From NCBI GenBank assembly GCA_034406715.1, contig CP137864.1:1984001-2048000 (forward strand): 64,000 nt of DNA, written 5' to 3'. The notes under the pieces were generated by a model. It saw nothing but the letters and a program-made list of their open reading frames with translations. It did no database searches and had not been told where the DNA came from. The stretch's first letter is position 1. Every line of letters starts with the position of its first letter. Both the position numbers and the translations under genes were made by a program. Origin of the DNA: Rhodotorula mucilaginosa (taxonomy: Eukaryota; Basidiomycota; Microbotryomycetes; Sporidiobolales; Sporidiobolaceae). This document shows, piece by piece, positions 1 to 11,656 of the stretch.

Positions 1-691
1 ATGGGCGAGAGGCGGCCGGCTCGTCCGGATGTGCCAGCACCGCCGGTTTGAGAAGGCGGCGGTTCGGCGAGCGCCTGCGCGAGCTTGGAGGCGTGCGGAG
101 CGAAGGCCGAGGGGCCTGCTGGGACCTGAGAGAACGAGTTGGCGGCGGAGGAGGCCGAGGCCGAGGCGGGCGGGAGCTGGGTGAGGTCGGAAGGGACGTC
201 GAGCGGAGCGAGGGAAGGCGACGGCATCGAGCCGATCACGTCTCTCGGAGTCGGCTTGGACGGCGAGACGGGGAATCCAGACACCTCGGCGAGGGAGAGG
301 GACGCCAGGCGGGCCGAACCTGTACACATGCAGCGGCGATAAGGGATCAGTCCCATGCGGGAGAGAGAAGAGGAGAGTGCGTGAACTGACCGTCCCTGAT
401 CTCTTCTCGGGTGGCACTAAAGCTGCCGATCCTGGCTCTGATCTGCGCCTCTTCCATACTGCCAGCGTCGGAGTCCGAGAGGGCGGATTCGTTCGGCGCT
501 GCTGCTGCTGCTGCTGACGTCGAGTAGATCGGGATGACTGGTTTCCCGCCGAGGGAGGAGCGCAGTCCCGAGCGCTGGGACGAGCGCGAGAGACTGCGCC
601 TGCGCCCGATCTCGACTGCAGAGCTGTGCGCCGCAGTTGGTGTTGACGACGCCGACCGAGTCGACGAGGGGTCGGTCGACGAGTTGGTCAT
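1..691 (-). CDS. N-terminal part of an unrecognised Ser/Ala-rich protein (runs off the window start)
   Basis: The ATG is at 691-689. Exon 1 is 391..691 and exon 2 runs from 319 to the window edge, separated by a 71-nt intron (320..390) with a GTCAGT donor and a tacag acceptor that keeps the frame. The visible 200 or so residues are dominated by Ser, Ala, Pro and Arg, with a Glu-rich patch (SMEEAQIRARIGSF) just before the intron. No domain or catalytic motif can be seen, so this is probably the disordered N-terminus of a longer protein. It is divergent from DPH3, with 223 bp between the two start codons. Function unknown. Confidence 0.6.
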
Positions 692-914
692 CGTCCAGTC
701 TCTCTCTCGAGGGAGGGTGAGCGTGGCCGAGGCGAGTCAATGCTCGTAGTACCACGCTGTGCTCTGATCACCTCGTGTTAGGGCGCTGTGCGTGGTGACA
801 GGAGAGCGAACGAGGCGATAAGAGGACTTCCGCGTTTTTCACGCCGCTCTTTCTCGAGCGCTTCACTCGACATCCCGCGCTCCAGCTCCGTGTGTCTGTA
901 GAGTTCAGTCAATC

Positions 915-1463
915 ATGGTCTCGTACTGTAAGTCAGGGCCCAGTTCACCCTTTATCGCGAGGGAACGTCTCGCGCTCACCGCAATCCCATGTGGCAGACG
1001 ACGAACTCGAGATCGAAGACTTTGCGTGGGACGACGCCAAAAAGGTCAGTAGCCCTTGCTCATAGACAGAGCTATCGACCCCTTGCTGACCAGCCCAGCG
1101 TGTGTGACGGGAGCAGGTGTTTCATTACCCGTGTCCGTGCGGCGACCGCTTCGAGATCACCAGGGTGAGCTACCACTCTAGACACGCGGCTAGGCCGTAC
1201 AGCGCTGGTGATTTCAGATGAACTGACGCTATCGATTCACAGGCTCAACTCGCCAAGGGAGAAGAGGTGGCAACCTGCCCCAGCTGCAGCTTGCTCGTCC
1301 GAGTCGTCTACGACTTGGTCAGTCCCCGCACCGCTTACCGCTCCAGCTAGCAGGTAGACTGACCTGCACCTCGAAAACACAGATGGACTATGAAGACTAC
1401 GACGAGGACGAGGAGGAGGGCGAGCAGGAGGAGGCGAACGAGTCGGTCATCCCGGTGCTTTGA
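915..1463 (+). CDS. DPH3: Diphthamide biosynthesis protein 3 (CSL-type zinc finger)
   Basis: Five exons: 915..927, 998..1044, 1117..1164, 1243..1317, 1383..1463, giving 87 residues, the usual length for DPH3/Kti11. The protein begins [16 protein letters not shown] and carries the CSL zinc finger: CPCG at about residues 26-29 and CPSC near residue 48, which would hold one iron or zinc. The C-terminus is a short Asp/Glu-rich tail. In yeast, Dph3 is the electron donor for the radical-SAM Dph1-Dph2 enzyme that starts diphthamide formation on elongation factor 2, and it also supports Elongator-dependent wobble-uridine modification. Every intron has GT..AG ends and the splices rebuild the family sequence without gaps, so this is one of the safest calls here. 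Confidence 0.96.
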
Positions 1464-1740
1464 GGCAGCACTCCCACGCGCGCGCGGGGACGGGATGGCA
1501 GGACGGGTGCAGTCTGTCGTTCTCCCAGAGAGAGGGTCGAAGACGGGCGCGAGAGAGCCGATGCCACCCGCCCGGTGATGATGAAGGACGACGAACGAGG
1601 AATTGCCGCGACACGCCACATCCCAACACACGCACTCGGATATCTTGCCGGTCACACTTCCATACTCCATTTTGATACGTCGCCATCGAGGCGCACCATC
1701 CCGGCCGTTATAGTCTCTCCGGACCCGAAACTCGAGAAGC

Positions 1741-2133
1741 ATGCCGCGCAACCAGGAACTCGACCCGAGCGTCGACTTTGACGCCCGCCGCGCCGCCTAC
1801 ATGCGCCAAATGGTGAGTATTTGCGACGACTCTCTCTTCGCTGCTCGAAGCCTCCGTTTATAGCGCGCTCCCGAGCCTGCCACCGAGAGAGAGAGAGAGT
1901 TCTGCCTGACGAAGGAAAAAGACGAAACTGACACTGCCCTGCTTGTCCGCCATTACAGCGCTTCGGTCTGTTCGTGAGGATGGTGAGCTTCTCTCTCTCT
2001 CGCGCGCGCGCGAGCGTGGAGTCCCGCTCCGGGGGTGCGGCGTAGACATTCCTTCGAGACTGACCCTTTCCTCTGCCTCTCACAACTACAGGCGCTCCTC
2101 GCACTCGTCATCAACCCGAGTCTGACTGCCTGA
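1741..2133 (+). CDS. Small 45-residue protein, probably membrane-associated, three exons
   Basis: Exons 1741..1812, 1959..1982 and 2092..2133 join in phase 0 to give 45 residues: an N-terminal polar half (MPRNQELDPSVDFDARRA) and a hydrophobic C-terminal half (FGLFVRMALLALVINPSL) that could form one membrane helix. All three splices have good GTGAGT/GTGAGC donors and cag acceptors, and the middle exon is only 24 nt. I cannot assign a family. The size and one-helix layout recall small subunits of mitochondrial membrane complexes, but that is inference. It lies 277 bp downstream of DPH3 on the same strand. Confidence 0.55.
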
Positions 2134-2501
2134 GCGTAGCATACCATCTTCATATATCCTCCCTGTCTCTTTCTTCTCCATCGCGCCTCTCTCTCGTTAT
2201 GTCTCCTGCACTTGCATCCTTCCCACGCAGCTCTCTTTGATCCGTTGAATCCGCAATCTCGTGTTGCGGACTCGTTAGCTATGTACAGAGAAGATTTCCA
2301 CCCAAGTATGTGGCGCAAGTTGCTGCCGTCTACATCGTCCAAGAGAGTCATGCCCGCGCCAACAAGGCTGAGCGGAGGATAAATACAACAGCAGGTTCAT
2401 TGGAAACGCAAGCGAAAGAGATCGGAAGGGGGGATAAATAGCCTGTCAACATGGTGAAGTTGGCGGTCTGACAGCGGCGCAAATCGCGCGTGCGCTCTAA
2501 T
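2134..2501. other. Intergenic, convergent gene ends
   Basis: This 368-bp stretch lies between the stop of the 45-residue gene and the stop of the RA-PH gene. It is more AT-rich than its surroundings and presumably holds both 3' untranslated regions. I see no gene, repeat or structured RNA in it. Confidence 0.6.
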
Positions 2502-5500
2502 CTATCTCGAGAGGTCAACCAGAGGCGTCTTGGTCATCTTGGCGGCGCGCTCGCTCGCGCGCAACCACTCGTGCCGTTCCTCTTCGCCCATCGCGCCCCA
2601 CTGCCGCGAGTCGGGTTTGACGACGACGGTATTGTGCCGCGAGAGGTTCGAAGCGGTCGACGAACCGTCGAGTGAAGACGAGACGCTCATGGCTGGACTG
2701 ACGGGGTGCGGCAGAGTCTGCGACCGGACGGCGAGCGAGGGCGGCGCAGGCCGGCCTGGGTGTCGAGGCGGTGGTGCCGTCGGCGGCGGCGGCGGTGGAG
2801 CGAACGAAGTCGGAGAGAGCAAGGTGGGAGACGTTGTGTGAGGGGCATCGGACGCGTAAGAGGTGCTGCCGCTGCCGCTGCTGCCGCTGATCCGGAGACC
2901 GTCGAGTAACGGCGATGTGACGGGCGAAATGGGAGAGGAACCGAGCACTGCCTTCTCGCGATGACGAGCGAAAGGGTTCTGAGCAAGGAGGTGTGGGCAA
3001 GAGGGAGTGTCAGCTTCGATTGGATCTTGCCAAGGCGGTTTGAAAGGGAACTTACCCCGGCCTCGATAATCGTCTGGACCCATCCTGCAGCTTCGTCCGG
3101 CGTCTTTGTGCTGACGAGGTGGCACCACTGTGCCGAGTCTTCGAAGTGGGCTCTCGGCAACCGCGACTTGAGCGCAAAGACGTAGGGCTTCGGCGCGCGG
3201 TGGCGGTTGGCCGCTTCGGCCGACACCAGGAAGACATCGAACTGAGCGAGCTGGCAGAGGACAGAGGGATCTTTGAACTGTGCGGCGAGAGGCAAGGAAA
3301 GCAAGGAGTGAGCAGAGTCGTTCCGGACGATTTGGCAAAGCGAACTCGAGACGCACTCTTTCAGACTTGCACTGCTTCAGCACGCCATCATCGAGGCGGA
3401 GGTACCGCTTGTTCCATTTGCCGTCCTTAGTCTCGACCTGCACCGAGCCGGTCTTGACCGGGATCGGGTTTTCGCGCGCCTGATTCAGTCCACCTCATTT
3501 GTTGGTCAGTTCTCCAAGTCGAGAGGGGTCAAGGCTGCGAGACGTACATGACTGGACAAGATCGGCCACATGGTTGTTCGACGGAAAAAGAGCGCGTTCG
3601 ACTCGACATCCCAAGAGCGGGTCACATCGCTGACGAATTCATACTCGCGAACCGGCCGTTCTATCAATTCGCGGAGCGTCAGCAACGATGTCCCCGAGAA
3701 AGCGCGCGAAGATTGTGCTTACCGTAGCCCATCGATCGCCAAGACTCCCACAGTGCCCAACCGCCTTCCGAGGGACCAGCCGCTGCTAGTGCTCCCCGCG
3801 CTTTCGCCAACGCGACGACCTCGCCCGCCATAGTCTTGTCCGAGACGGGTACCGTCATGAACTGTCCGAACGCAGCATCGAGGTAGATGCGCTGCTCCGA
3901 CATGTGGCCCGTCGATGAAGACGCGGTCGATCGTGTCCGCTGGACGGTAGCTGCACCCTTGCTGTGAGACATTGTCGAGTGGGTCGACGACGACCCGCTG
4001 GCGTGCCGGCGAACACCTTGCGCGTGAGCGTCCGGGTGCAAGCTCGGCTGGCGATGAAGCGCCGCGGTGCTCGCACCGCCTTGAATAGACAACGAGCTTG
4101 TCCTCGATGCGACCAGAGGGCGGGATTGCGACGGCATGGTCGCCGGCGCGTAGGTGGTCGGGCTGCGGAAGGTCGTAGCGAAGTAGCCCTCTGTCGGAGA
4201 TCGGGGCGAGAGGGTCGAGTCCTTTGAAGCCTTCCGGACGGGGCGAGTCGGCTGAGTGTGGCTCGAAGGAGCAGGAAGGGAGGGCAGAGAACGTTTCTGA
4301 ATCTCGGGCGAATCGATGGTGAGCGCCGACTCGGCCACAACCGGCTCGAGCGGACTCGAAGGCGAGCGGGTCAAGCCGGCCGCGACCGTGCGTCTGTAGA
4401 TCGATGCGTCCGTCTGAGGGAGCAAGGAATCGTGTCCGGCCGACGGTGACCGCTGCCGAGGGTCGCCTTGTGCTGATGTCCCCGACGCGGAAAAGCGTTC
4501 GTGGCCATCTTTCGACCTTGGCGGAGTGTTGACCATCGCGGCCGTGCCTTCTAGCTCGAACGGATCTTCTCGCTGACGTGAACGACCGGTCGCCGGCGCC
4601 AGCTTGTCCTCGTTCTTGCGCGCCTTCCGCTCCGCCCGACTTTTCTTCGCCGCGGACAAGCGCAAGCTCTTCTGCGCCGTCAATGCGCCGGGAACAACGA
4701 CACCGAGCGGACGGTCGTCCTCGTCATCCGGCTGTTCCTCTATGCTGCTGCCGGTGCGCGAACCGTAGTCGTCGTCGTCCTCGTCGGAATCCGAGTCGGA
4801 ATGATCTCCGTCACCTCCGCCGCCGCTGCCTTCCATTGACGGGATGGTGGTCAAAACCGGGAAAGCTACGACGGTTCGTGGCGGTACGGGGGCGAGGATC
4901 TGTGCCAAGGCAAGATCGTTGACGTCGGTCACCGCGGAAGAGGATGCTGGGAGAGACGGCTCCTCGGCGGCCTCGAAAACGGAGAGTAAGGGACTTGACC
5001 CGTCCAGCTTTGTAGATCTGGGGGACTTTGTCGACGGGAAGACCGTGAGGGGGGACGTCGGGGTGGCCTCGTCCGGCGCAGCCTTCGACGGATCGAGGGC
5101 GTCAGCACGAAGAAAGCCGGCAATGGAGAACCTCGTCGATTCCTTCGAGTCTTGCGCGCTGCTGTGCTTGTTCGGTCCGAGGGAGAGCGTCGGGAAGACA
5201 AAGTTCGTTTGCGAAGCGGGGGCAGAGAACGGCGTCGGAGGAAGCGCGGAGGGTTCCGCTTTTTCGAAGAGCGCGCCATGCACGACCGCGGACATCGAAG
5301 AGATGCTGTCGCCGTGGTACTGGACCGACGCGGGCGGGCTGGTGGCAGTCGAGGGGAGAGTTCCGGAGAAGAGCGCACTCGGCGGGGCGGTCGCCGGAGG
5401 ACTGACAATCTCGAGCGTCGAGGCGATCGAGTGGTGCTCGCTGACGACGCGCGAGACCGGTCGGCCTTCGTTCGCCTTGTCGACATCGATCGAGATGCCA

Positions 5501-7596
5501 GCAGGTGCCCGCTCGCGGATCGGTGACGAAGGCTTCGGCTTCTGAACCGCCGGGGTGGGAGCGGCGGACGACCGCTTGTCGAAGTACATCGATATACGCT
5601 TTTTCATCTTGGACGAGGTAGTAGATTGCGCCATGGACTGGTCCGGATCGGCATGATTCGCAGTCGACGACGGAGTAGGTAGGTCCGGCACTTTCTCGGC
5701 AGTGGGATTGGACGACGCGAAGAGTTTCGAGAGCTTCGGTGTCGACGCCGACCGTTTCGCCAGACGGCGCGGAGGAAGGTTTGCAACGTTCTGCGCGGAA
5801 AGAGGCGCCGAGATGAAGGGTCTCCGAACACCAGTGTCGGCGGCTGGAGCGTTCTCCTTATCCTGCGCACGACTTCGACCGCCGGCGGCGCGCATGAGCG
5901 TATTCAAAGCCGCGTCGCTCTTGCGCTTGAACAAGCCCGGCATTTTTGGTCGCGCGGGCTCTTGCTGCTGCGACGAAGACGCGTCGCGGAGGACCGCTTC
6001 GCTCTTGCGTTTCTTGAGCAGGCCGAGGGAGGAGAACCTCCGCAGTGACTTTGGCTCGGGCGGCAGATCGGGTCTGACGAACGCCAACGGCGCTGGTCCA
6101 GAGGAGACGCCGGTTGGCTGCGAGGCAGCTTGTCGCGCCTGTTGTTGCCGCTCGTCTTCGATCTGTTGCGACACAAGCTCCTCGTGCAAGAGGGAAGCCG
6201 GCGACCGTCCGGTGACCCAGTTTGCGACTCCAGTCTCGTCGAGCGCGTCCGTCAAACCCTCGACGGCAAGTGGCGAAGTCCGAGTCTCAAGCTGCGCGGC
6301 TTCGAGAGACTCGTCTGCCTGTCCGGCCGGAGCTGCGACGCGGTTTGGAGACGACGAGGAGGCGGTGGCGAACGGCGAAGCGAGAGCGGGATGCGCGGAG
6401 CCGACGTCGATGGTCAACGCGTTGATTGGCTGCGGGAGCGACTGCATGAAGGTGCTCGGCGGCGACTGGGCGAACCACGGAATCGTGGCCGAGAGTTCGG
6501 GAGGGAACGCCTGCTCAAATGTCTCTTTGTGGATCGTCGCTCCGCTGAAGGAAGTGTTTGCGGCGGAGCTATCGAGCGTCGACGCGTCGAAGGACTTGCT
6601 CGAGAGGGAAGATGCTCCCGAGACGGACGACGCGCGCGAGCTGCTCGCTCCGACGCTATCCATCAACGCCGGCGACGGCATCGGCGTCGGGTCGTCCGAA
6701 AAGAAACCCAGACCGAGGCCCATGGAGCCTTGATGACGTTCCTCCAGTTCGGCGAAACGGCGGGTGCGAGCCTCCTCCACCGGATCCATTCTGGCGGGAG
6801 GTGGCGTCGACTGCCGCTGCGGCGGCATTTCGGGCAAAGCGGCCGGGGGTACCGGAAACGCGATGCGGTCCATCGACGCTTTACGGCCCGTCGGAATGTC
6901 AGTCAGGTCGAAAAGGTTGTAGGAAGAGTCGAGTTGAGCGAGCGAGGGGAACTCGGCGATGTCGAACGCGTCTTCCGACGAGGCGTTCGTGGAGATCGAG
7001 GCGAGGGAAGTCGACGATACCTCGGTTGACAAGCCCCTCGAGGCGGACTGTGGAGAGCGCGCATCAGCGCAGGCCAAAAACGGACTTGCAAATCAGTAGA
7101 AACTCACCGCGAGTCGCTGCCGACCAACCCCGGCCAAACCGGCTTCGAATGCCCCCGACGCCTCGACATGCAATGCTTCAATCCTCTCGATCTCGGCCAC
7201 CCGCTGATTGAGCAGCTGGATCGAGTCTCGCAAGCGGTCCCGCACGTTCTCCTGGTCCGAGTCGGCATCCGGGAGCGGCGCGTTGAATTCATTCTGCGGC
7301 AGCGGATCGGTCGCGGCCCGTCGTGGCGGGAGTATCTTGGCGGGCACCAGCTCGGTGACCGTCGTGATGGCGTCGAATGGGAGCGGGCAGGTCGGGAAGT
7401 CGGGGGTCGATGGCGAGAGGAGGATCGCTGGACTCTGCGGCGGAGGCGACGCCGACCTGCTCGGCGGGATGGGGAGCATGATCGGCGGAGGCATCATCCG
7501 GCTCTTGCTTGGTGAAAGGTCCGCCCCGTCGCCATCTTCGCTAAAGTAGGGCAGGTTTGATGAGGCGGACGATGTCGACCTCGATCGACCGCTCAT
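2502..7596 (-). CDS. Large disordered protein with C-terminal RA and PH domains
   Basis: Exons on the minus strand: 7596..7108, 7047..3723, 3660..3548, 3479..3357, 3277..3056, 2978..2502, giving 1582 residues. The first 1200 or so are Ser/Pro/Ala-rich and look disordered, with a short coiled-coil candidate at about 120-160 (RDRLRDSIQLLNQRVAEIE) and an acidic run near 840. A Ras-association-like region begins near residue 1216 (RIYLDAAFGQFMTVPVSD) and continues over two introns to about 1307. A pleckstrin-homology domain follows at about 1318-1425 (KDGKWNKRYLRLDDGVLKQ, then YVFALKSRLPRAHFED and a closing helix with W). RA followed directly by PH is the arrangement of the Grb7/MIG10/lamellipodin adaptors, which link Ras-type GTPases to membrane lipids. 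The RA call rests on fold-like pattern and position; the PH call is firmer. Confidence 0.8.
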
Positions 7597-8345
7597 GGTG
7601 TGCAGCTGGCTGGAGCAGCGGGCGAAGCGAGAGCGCTCAGCAGCTGGCTCGGAAGGTAATGTGACCGTCTAGCGACTGTCCGGCCTCCCCCGGCGTGTTG
7701 CGAGTCCTCCTAAACAGCCTGTTGAGGAAGAGCGATGAGCGAACGTCTCTCTGCACAGACCTGCCCGCCCGCGGCAGGGGCCTGATCGACGTACCTTCAG
7801 ATGGATCGTAGTCTGTAACGCTGATCCTTTCTAGCCAAGCAAGTGAGCGTACGGCACGTATGCGCGAGCGGACGACAGCGAACAAACAACAAACTCGCGT
7901 CGAGGCGCGCAAACTTTTCTTCCTCCGCCGATGCGATGGTGCGAGCGAGCCCGATCAGTCTCAGGATTAGCGCCCTTGCATTATCAGCTGTACCATCCCT
8001 CTTTGGTACAGACGCGCGGCGATTGACCGCCCTTCACAGACTCCTCCAGCCACTCCGGTTCAAGTGGCTCGTGCGAGTTCGAGCTGCATGTCCTCCCCGG
8101 AGCCATAGCCTTCCGACTTCTCCTGTGTTTTGCGCGGATCTCCTCCAGCATCGTCCGATGCGAAGGAATCGATATACCGTGTAACCCGATTGAAAAGTCT
8201 ACATGCTGCTGCGGGAGGAAGATGCGATGATCGAAACCCCCGAGATGACCGGAAGGGAGAGGGGGGCGATAGAGGCGAATAAATAGCGGTACAGAGTGAT
8301 CTGAATGGCGGGCGCAACACAGCCCACAGCGGGTGTCGTCGTTCG
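7597..8345. other. Intergenic, upstream of the RA-PH gene
   Basis: This 749-bp stretch lies between the start codon of the RA-PH gene and the stop codon of the carboxylesterase; both are on the minus strand. It should hold the RA-PH promoter and 5' leader and the esterase 3' end. Short open frames on both strands have no splice support or familiar motif, so I call no gene here. Confidence 0.55.
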
Positions 8346-11265
8346 TCAACGAGCAAAGATCGGGTTGTTGACGTTGAGGAAGCGCATCGCTTCGAGGCGG
8401 TCACTGTCCTCGATGACGGTCGTGTTGTCCCGCTGGAACTGCAGCGTCAGTCGGTCCATGCCGAATTTGGGCCAGCGGGGAACTGAGGCCGACGAAGAAG
8501 AGGGTCAATTCCAGGCAGGCAGGCAAGAGGAGAAAGAGGAGCGAGACGCACGACCCGGTCCATTGGGATCCAGCTTGTGGACAAAGTTACTGTACGTTAG
8601 TCAAGAGGTCAGCCGTCAGAGGACTGCATCATTCTCTTCCGCAGAGTCAGATGGCCACTGACATGAGGTATCCGGTCATGTCCCACGACAGCTCGAGCAT
8701 GGGCTCGTCCGTTTCGTCCGGGTGGCCAAACCAAGCCGGCAGGTCGGCGCCGTGCTGGACTGTTGAGAGGCAGGGGGGAGGCGAGGTGAGTCCAACCGGG
8801 GAATCGCATCGCGCGAAGGAGGAGAAGAAAAAAACCCGTACTGCCCATTCGAGCCTGCGCGCCCGCGCGCGGCTCCCGGTAGAGGTAGTTCCAGCTATCC
8901 TCTCCAAAATCTTTCGGCGTCTCGCGGAGGAAATGCCGCCTCGGAGCCTGGAAGAGTATGTCGCCGACGAAACTGCTCAGGCGCTTGTAGTTGCTCGAGA
9001 GGCCGAACGTTTCCGGGCCGGTGAAGAATGGGGATCCGACTTTCGGGTCGGGCGCGTAGTACGCGAGGATGGGCTCGAGGAGCTCTTCGACGGCGCCATA
9101 GGTGAAGTCAAAGATGTCTGTTGGATGAGCAGGTGCATCGTGAGCACTGTTGCGGGGAGGGAAACTGCTCTCTCCAATAAACAAACCTTTCACGACCTCC
9201 AAGAATTCGTTCTCTCCCTCAGCGATGTCGGGCCGGATGAATCGTGTGCCTTCATCGTCGACCGAACCCATCACGACTGGGATCTTGGCATAGTTGCCGC
9301 GAGTGATCCGCTCCGAAGGTCGAACATCGAGCCAAGGCCGGGCACCTCCCTCTTTCTCAGGTTCCCATTCACCTGCGCGCGCAAGAATTGGGATCAGTCG
9401 CAAGATCCTGCAGAGAATGGTGCGAGTAAGAGCGCGTCACTGACCTTCGAGAACGGGGTAGTAAGGGAACCAAGCATTCGCCGGCGAGTCGTCCGTCAAG
9501 ACCCTCGTCGCCTCGTACAGCCGTTCAATCGGCAACCCCCGCAAGCACTCGAGCAAGTCAACATTCTGTGGCGGACCGTGCTCGCGCTGGACGGGCGACG
9601 GGCACTGAGCGGGACCGGGGAGCGGATGCACGGTCCGGGCGGCGGCGTCGTGAGGCCAAGGGACGGGGAAGCTGCACAGGAGAGAGCCGAGTCAATGGGC
9701 ACGTCGCAATCAGAGGTGGCGCATGAACAGAGCAGGACTGACGAGGTCGGTGCACCAGAAAGCATGAAAGCTGCGAGCGAGAATAAGCCGAAACGTCAAT
9801 CCCCCGCGCGGTGCCCGGCAAAAGGAAAAACAAGACTCGCCACCTCGGAACAATCCCCGATCGCCGCTGTAAAGTTGATGCAACCCGACACTCATCGCCC
9901 CCGCCGAATGTCCGACCAAGACGATCTTGTCCGGGTCTCCTCCAAACTGGGCAATGTGGTCCCGGATCCACTCGAGCGCCATCAGTTGGTCTTTGAACGC
10001 GACGTTGAGGTCGAGTTCCGAAGCGGGTCGAGTCGGGATGTGAGGCGCCGTGGGAGGCGCGCCCGGTTCGGGAGGGCTTGCAGAAAGGCCGAGAGCGCCG
10101 AGGCGGTAGCTGGTGCGCGCGGACGTGCAGATGCGTCGGCCGGGTCAGCATTCGCGGGAGGTGAGGATCCGGAGAGAGCACCGCTGTTGCTGCTGCTGGC
10201 TCACTTGAAACTGGTAAAGACAAAAGGTTGTTCGAGGTCGATCGCGCGGTCGAGTAGCTCGCGCGGGTGGTAGTTCTCTTCTGATGACGTTCCAGAGACG
10301 AATCCTCCTGTGCGTTCCATGAGCATGTACATATAGCTCGTCAGTCCTGCAAGCACTTTGTCTCTGCTGCGGCGGTTCGAGCGCGTGTTGATAGAGTATC
10401 GACGCACCTCCGTGGATCCAGACCATGACAGGGAGAAGAGTTGCATTCGGCCGTTGCATCGGTGAAAAGACGTTGACCCTGCAGGGCGACGCGTCAGAGT
10501 TGAGGACGCGGACTCCGAGTGTCAGCAAGGAAAGGGGACGAACTTGAGGCAGTCTTCGTGCCCGAGGAACTCTTCGTGCGGACCGTCTGACCGGTCCTCT
10601 CTCGGTTTCGGCCTGATGCACCCTTCGTCCCACGTATCCATGACTCGTTCCCGTACTGTCCCCGCCCGCTTTGACCGGTCCTTGATCGGTTCCGCGACCC
10701 TGAACCTCCTCGCGCCGGTTGGCGGTTCGGCATACGGGACGGCCTTCCATGCCCAGAAGCGGTCCTCTTCGTCTTCCTGGTGGGCGCGGTACTTTGTCCC
10801 CTTGATGTGAGCGAGGGGGGCCACGTCGACCCAGAGGATGCCGTTCCGATGGCCGCCCGGGTGCCACGGGTTGTACCTCGCCGAGTACTCTTCGAGTTTC
10901 GATCTCACGACGCCGTAGTCGGGCTTGACCCCGGCGTAGTGTGAGGCTTTGTAGAGCCCGACGATGACGATTAGGATGACGAGGACTCGGCGAGTCGGGA
11001 GGCGGTCGAGCAACCCGAGGACGTTGGCAGCGGCACTGCTGGCGGATTTCCTCCTCCGGCACGTCCGAGATGCAGCGGCCGGTACAGGGAGCGAGTCGGC
11101 GTCTTCGTCGTCTTGATCGTCGTCGTCGTTGTCGTCTCCGGCGGAATCTCGGAACGCGGTCAGGGGAATGGTCTCGTCGTTGGAATTGGCCGATCCAGGC
11201 GCTCGTCTCGCCTTGTCTTGAGCTCCATTCCGGAGTCGGTCCCCGCCCTCGCCCTCGCCGCCGTG

Positions 11266-11298
<33 letters not shown>

Positions 11299-11430
11299 AT
11301 CTCCGAGGACATGTCGTTGCGGCAGTCTCGGGGTCGAACGCGTGGCGGGTGAGGACGCGGGCGAAGTGGGCGACGACTGGGCAGACTGGACGAGAGTCGC
11401 TAATGGTCGGAGTATAGTCGAGACGCGCAT
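8346..11430 (-). CDS. Membrane-anchored type-B carboxylesterase (cholinesterase-like alpha/beta hydrolase)
   Basis: Eleven exons on the minus strand: 11430..10544, 10478..10408, 10307..10205, 10109..9844, 9770..9743, 9671..9445, 9372..9187, 9117..8842, 8759..8663, 8589..8552, 8482..8346, giving 771 residues. The cytosolic N-terminus has two Asp runs and is followed by one membrane span at about 148-165 (VLVILIVIVGLY), implying a type II orientation. Then comes the esterase fold with its oxyanion motif HGGGF (318-322), nucleophile Ser422 in GHSAG, acid Glu568 in VDDEG and His684 in HGAD, so the full triad is present. The family hydrolyses carboxylic esters; the substrate cannot be read from sequence. 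Exon 5 is only 28 nt, yet frame and family motifs (FMLSGAPTS) support it. The anchor would put the catalytic domain in the ER or secretory lumen or at the cell surface. Confidence 0.9.
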
Positions 11431-11656
11431 TGGTCACAGTCCTCGTCGACTACCGGACCATACAGAGTCGCTATGGCTGGATCCGAACTCGGTTCAGCAC
11501 GCGTCGCTTCGATCGCGACTTTTTGTGGCTCAGGGGAGGCGCACGCCGGTACGCGCCTCCCCTCGGCTGGCACCGCCTCGTGGATCGGCAGCAGCAAGTC
11601 GATGTCAGCCGCCACTCTACACTCGTCCGAAGTGGACTAAGGAGCGTGCAGAAGAC

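Noticed and set aside
5702-6733. Plus-strand frame of 343 codons inside the RA-PH gene
   Set aside because: Antisense to a long, well-supported exon; no start context, splice sites or domain.
8651-10273. Plus-strand frame of 540 codons across the carboxylesterase
   Set aside because: It runs across many exon-intron borders of the minus-strand gene, which carries a full catalytic triad. The plus frame has no motif.
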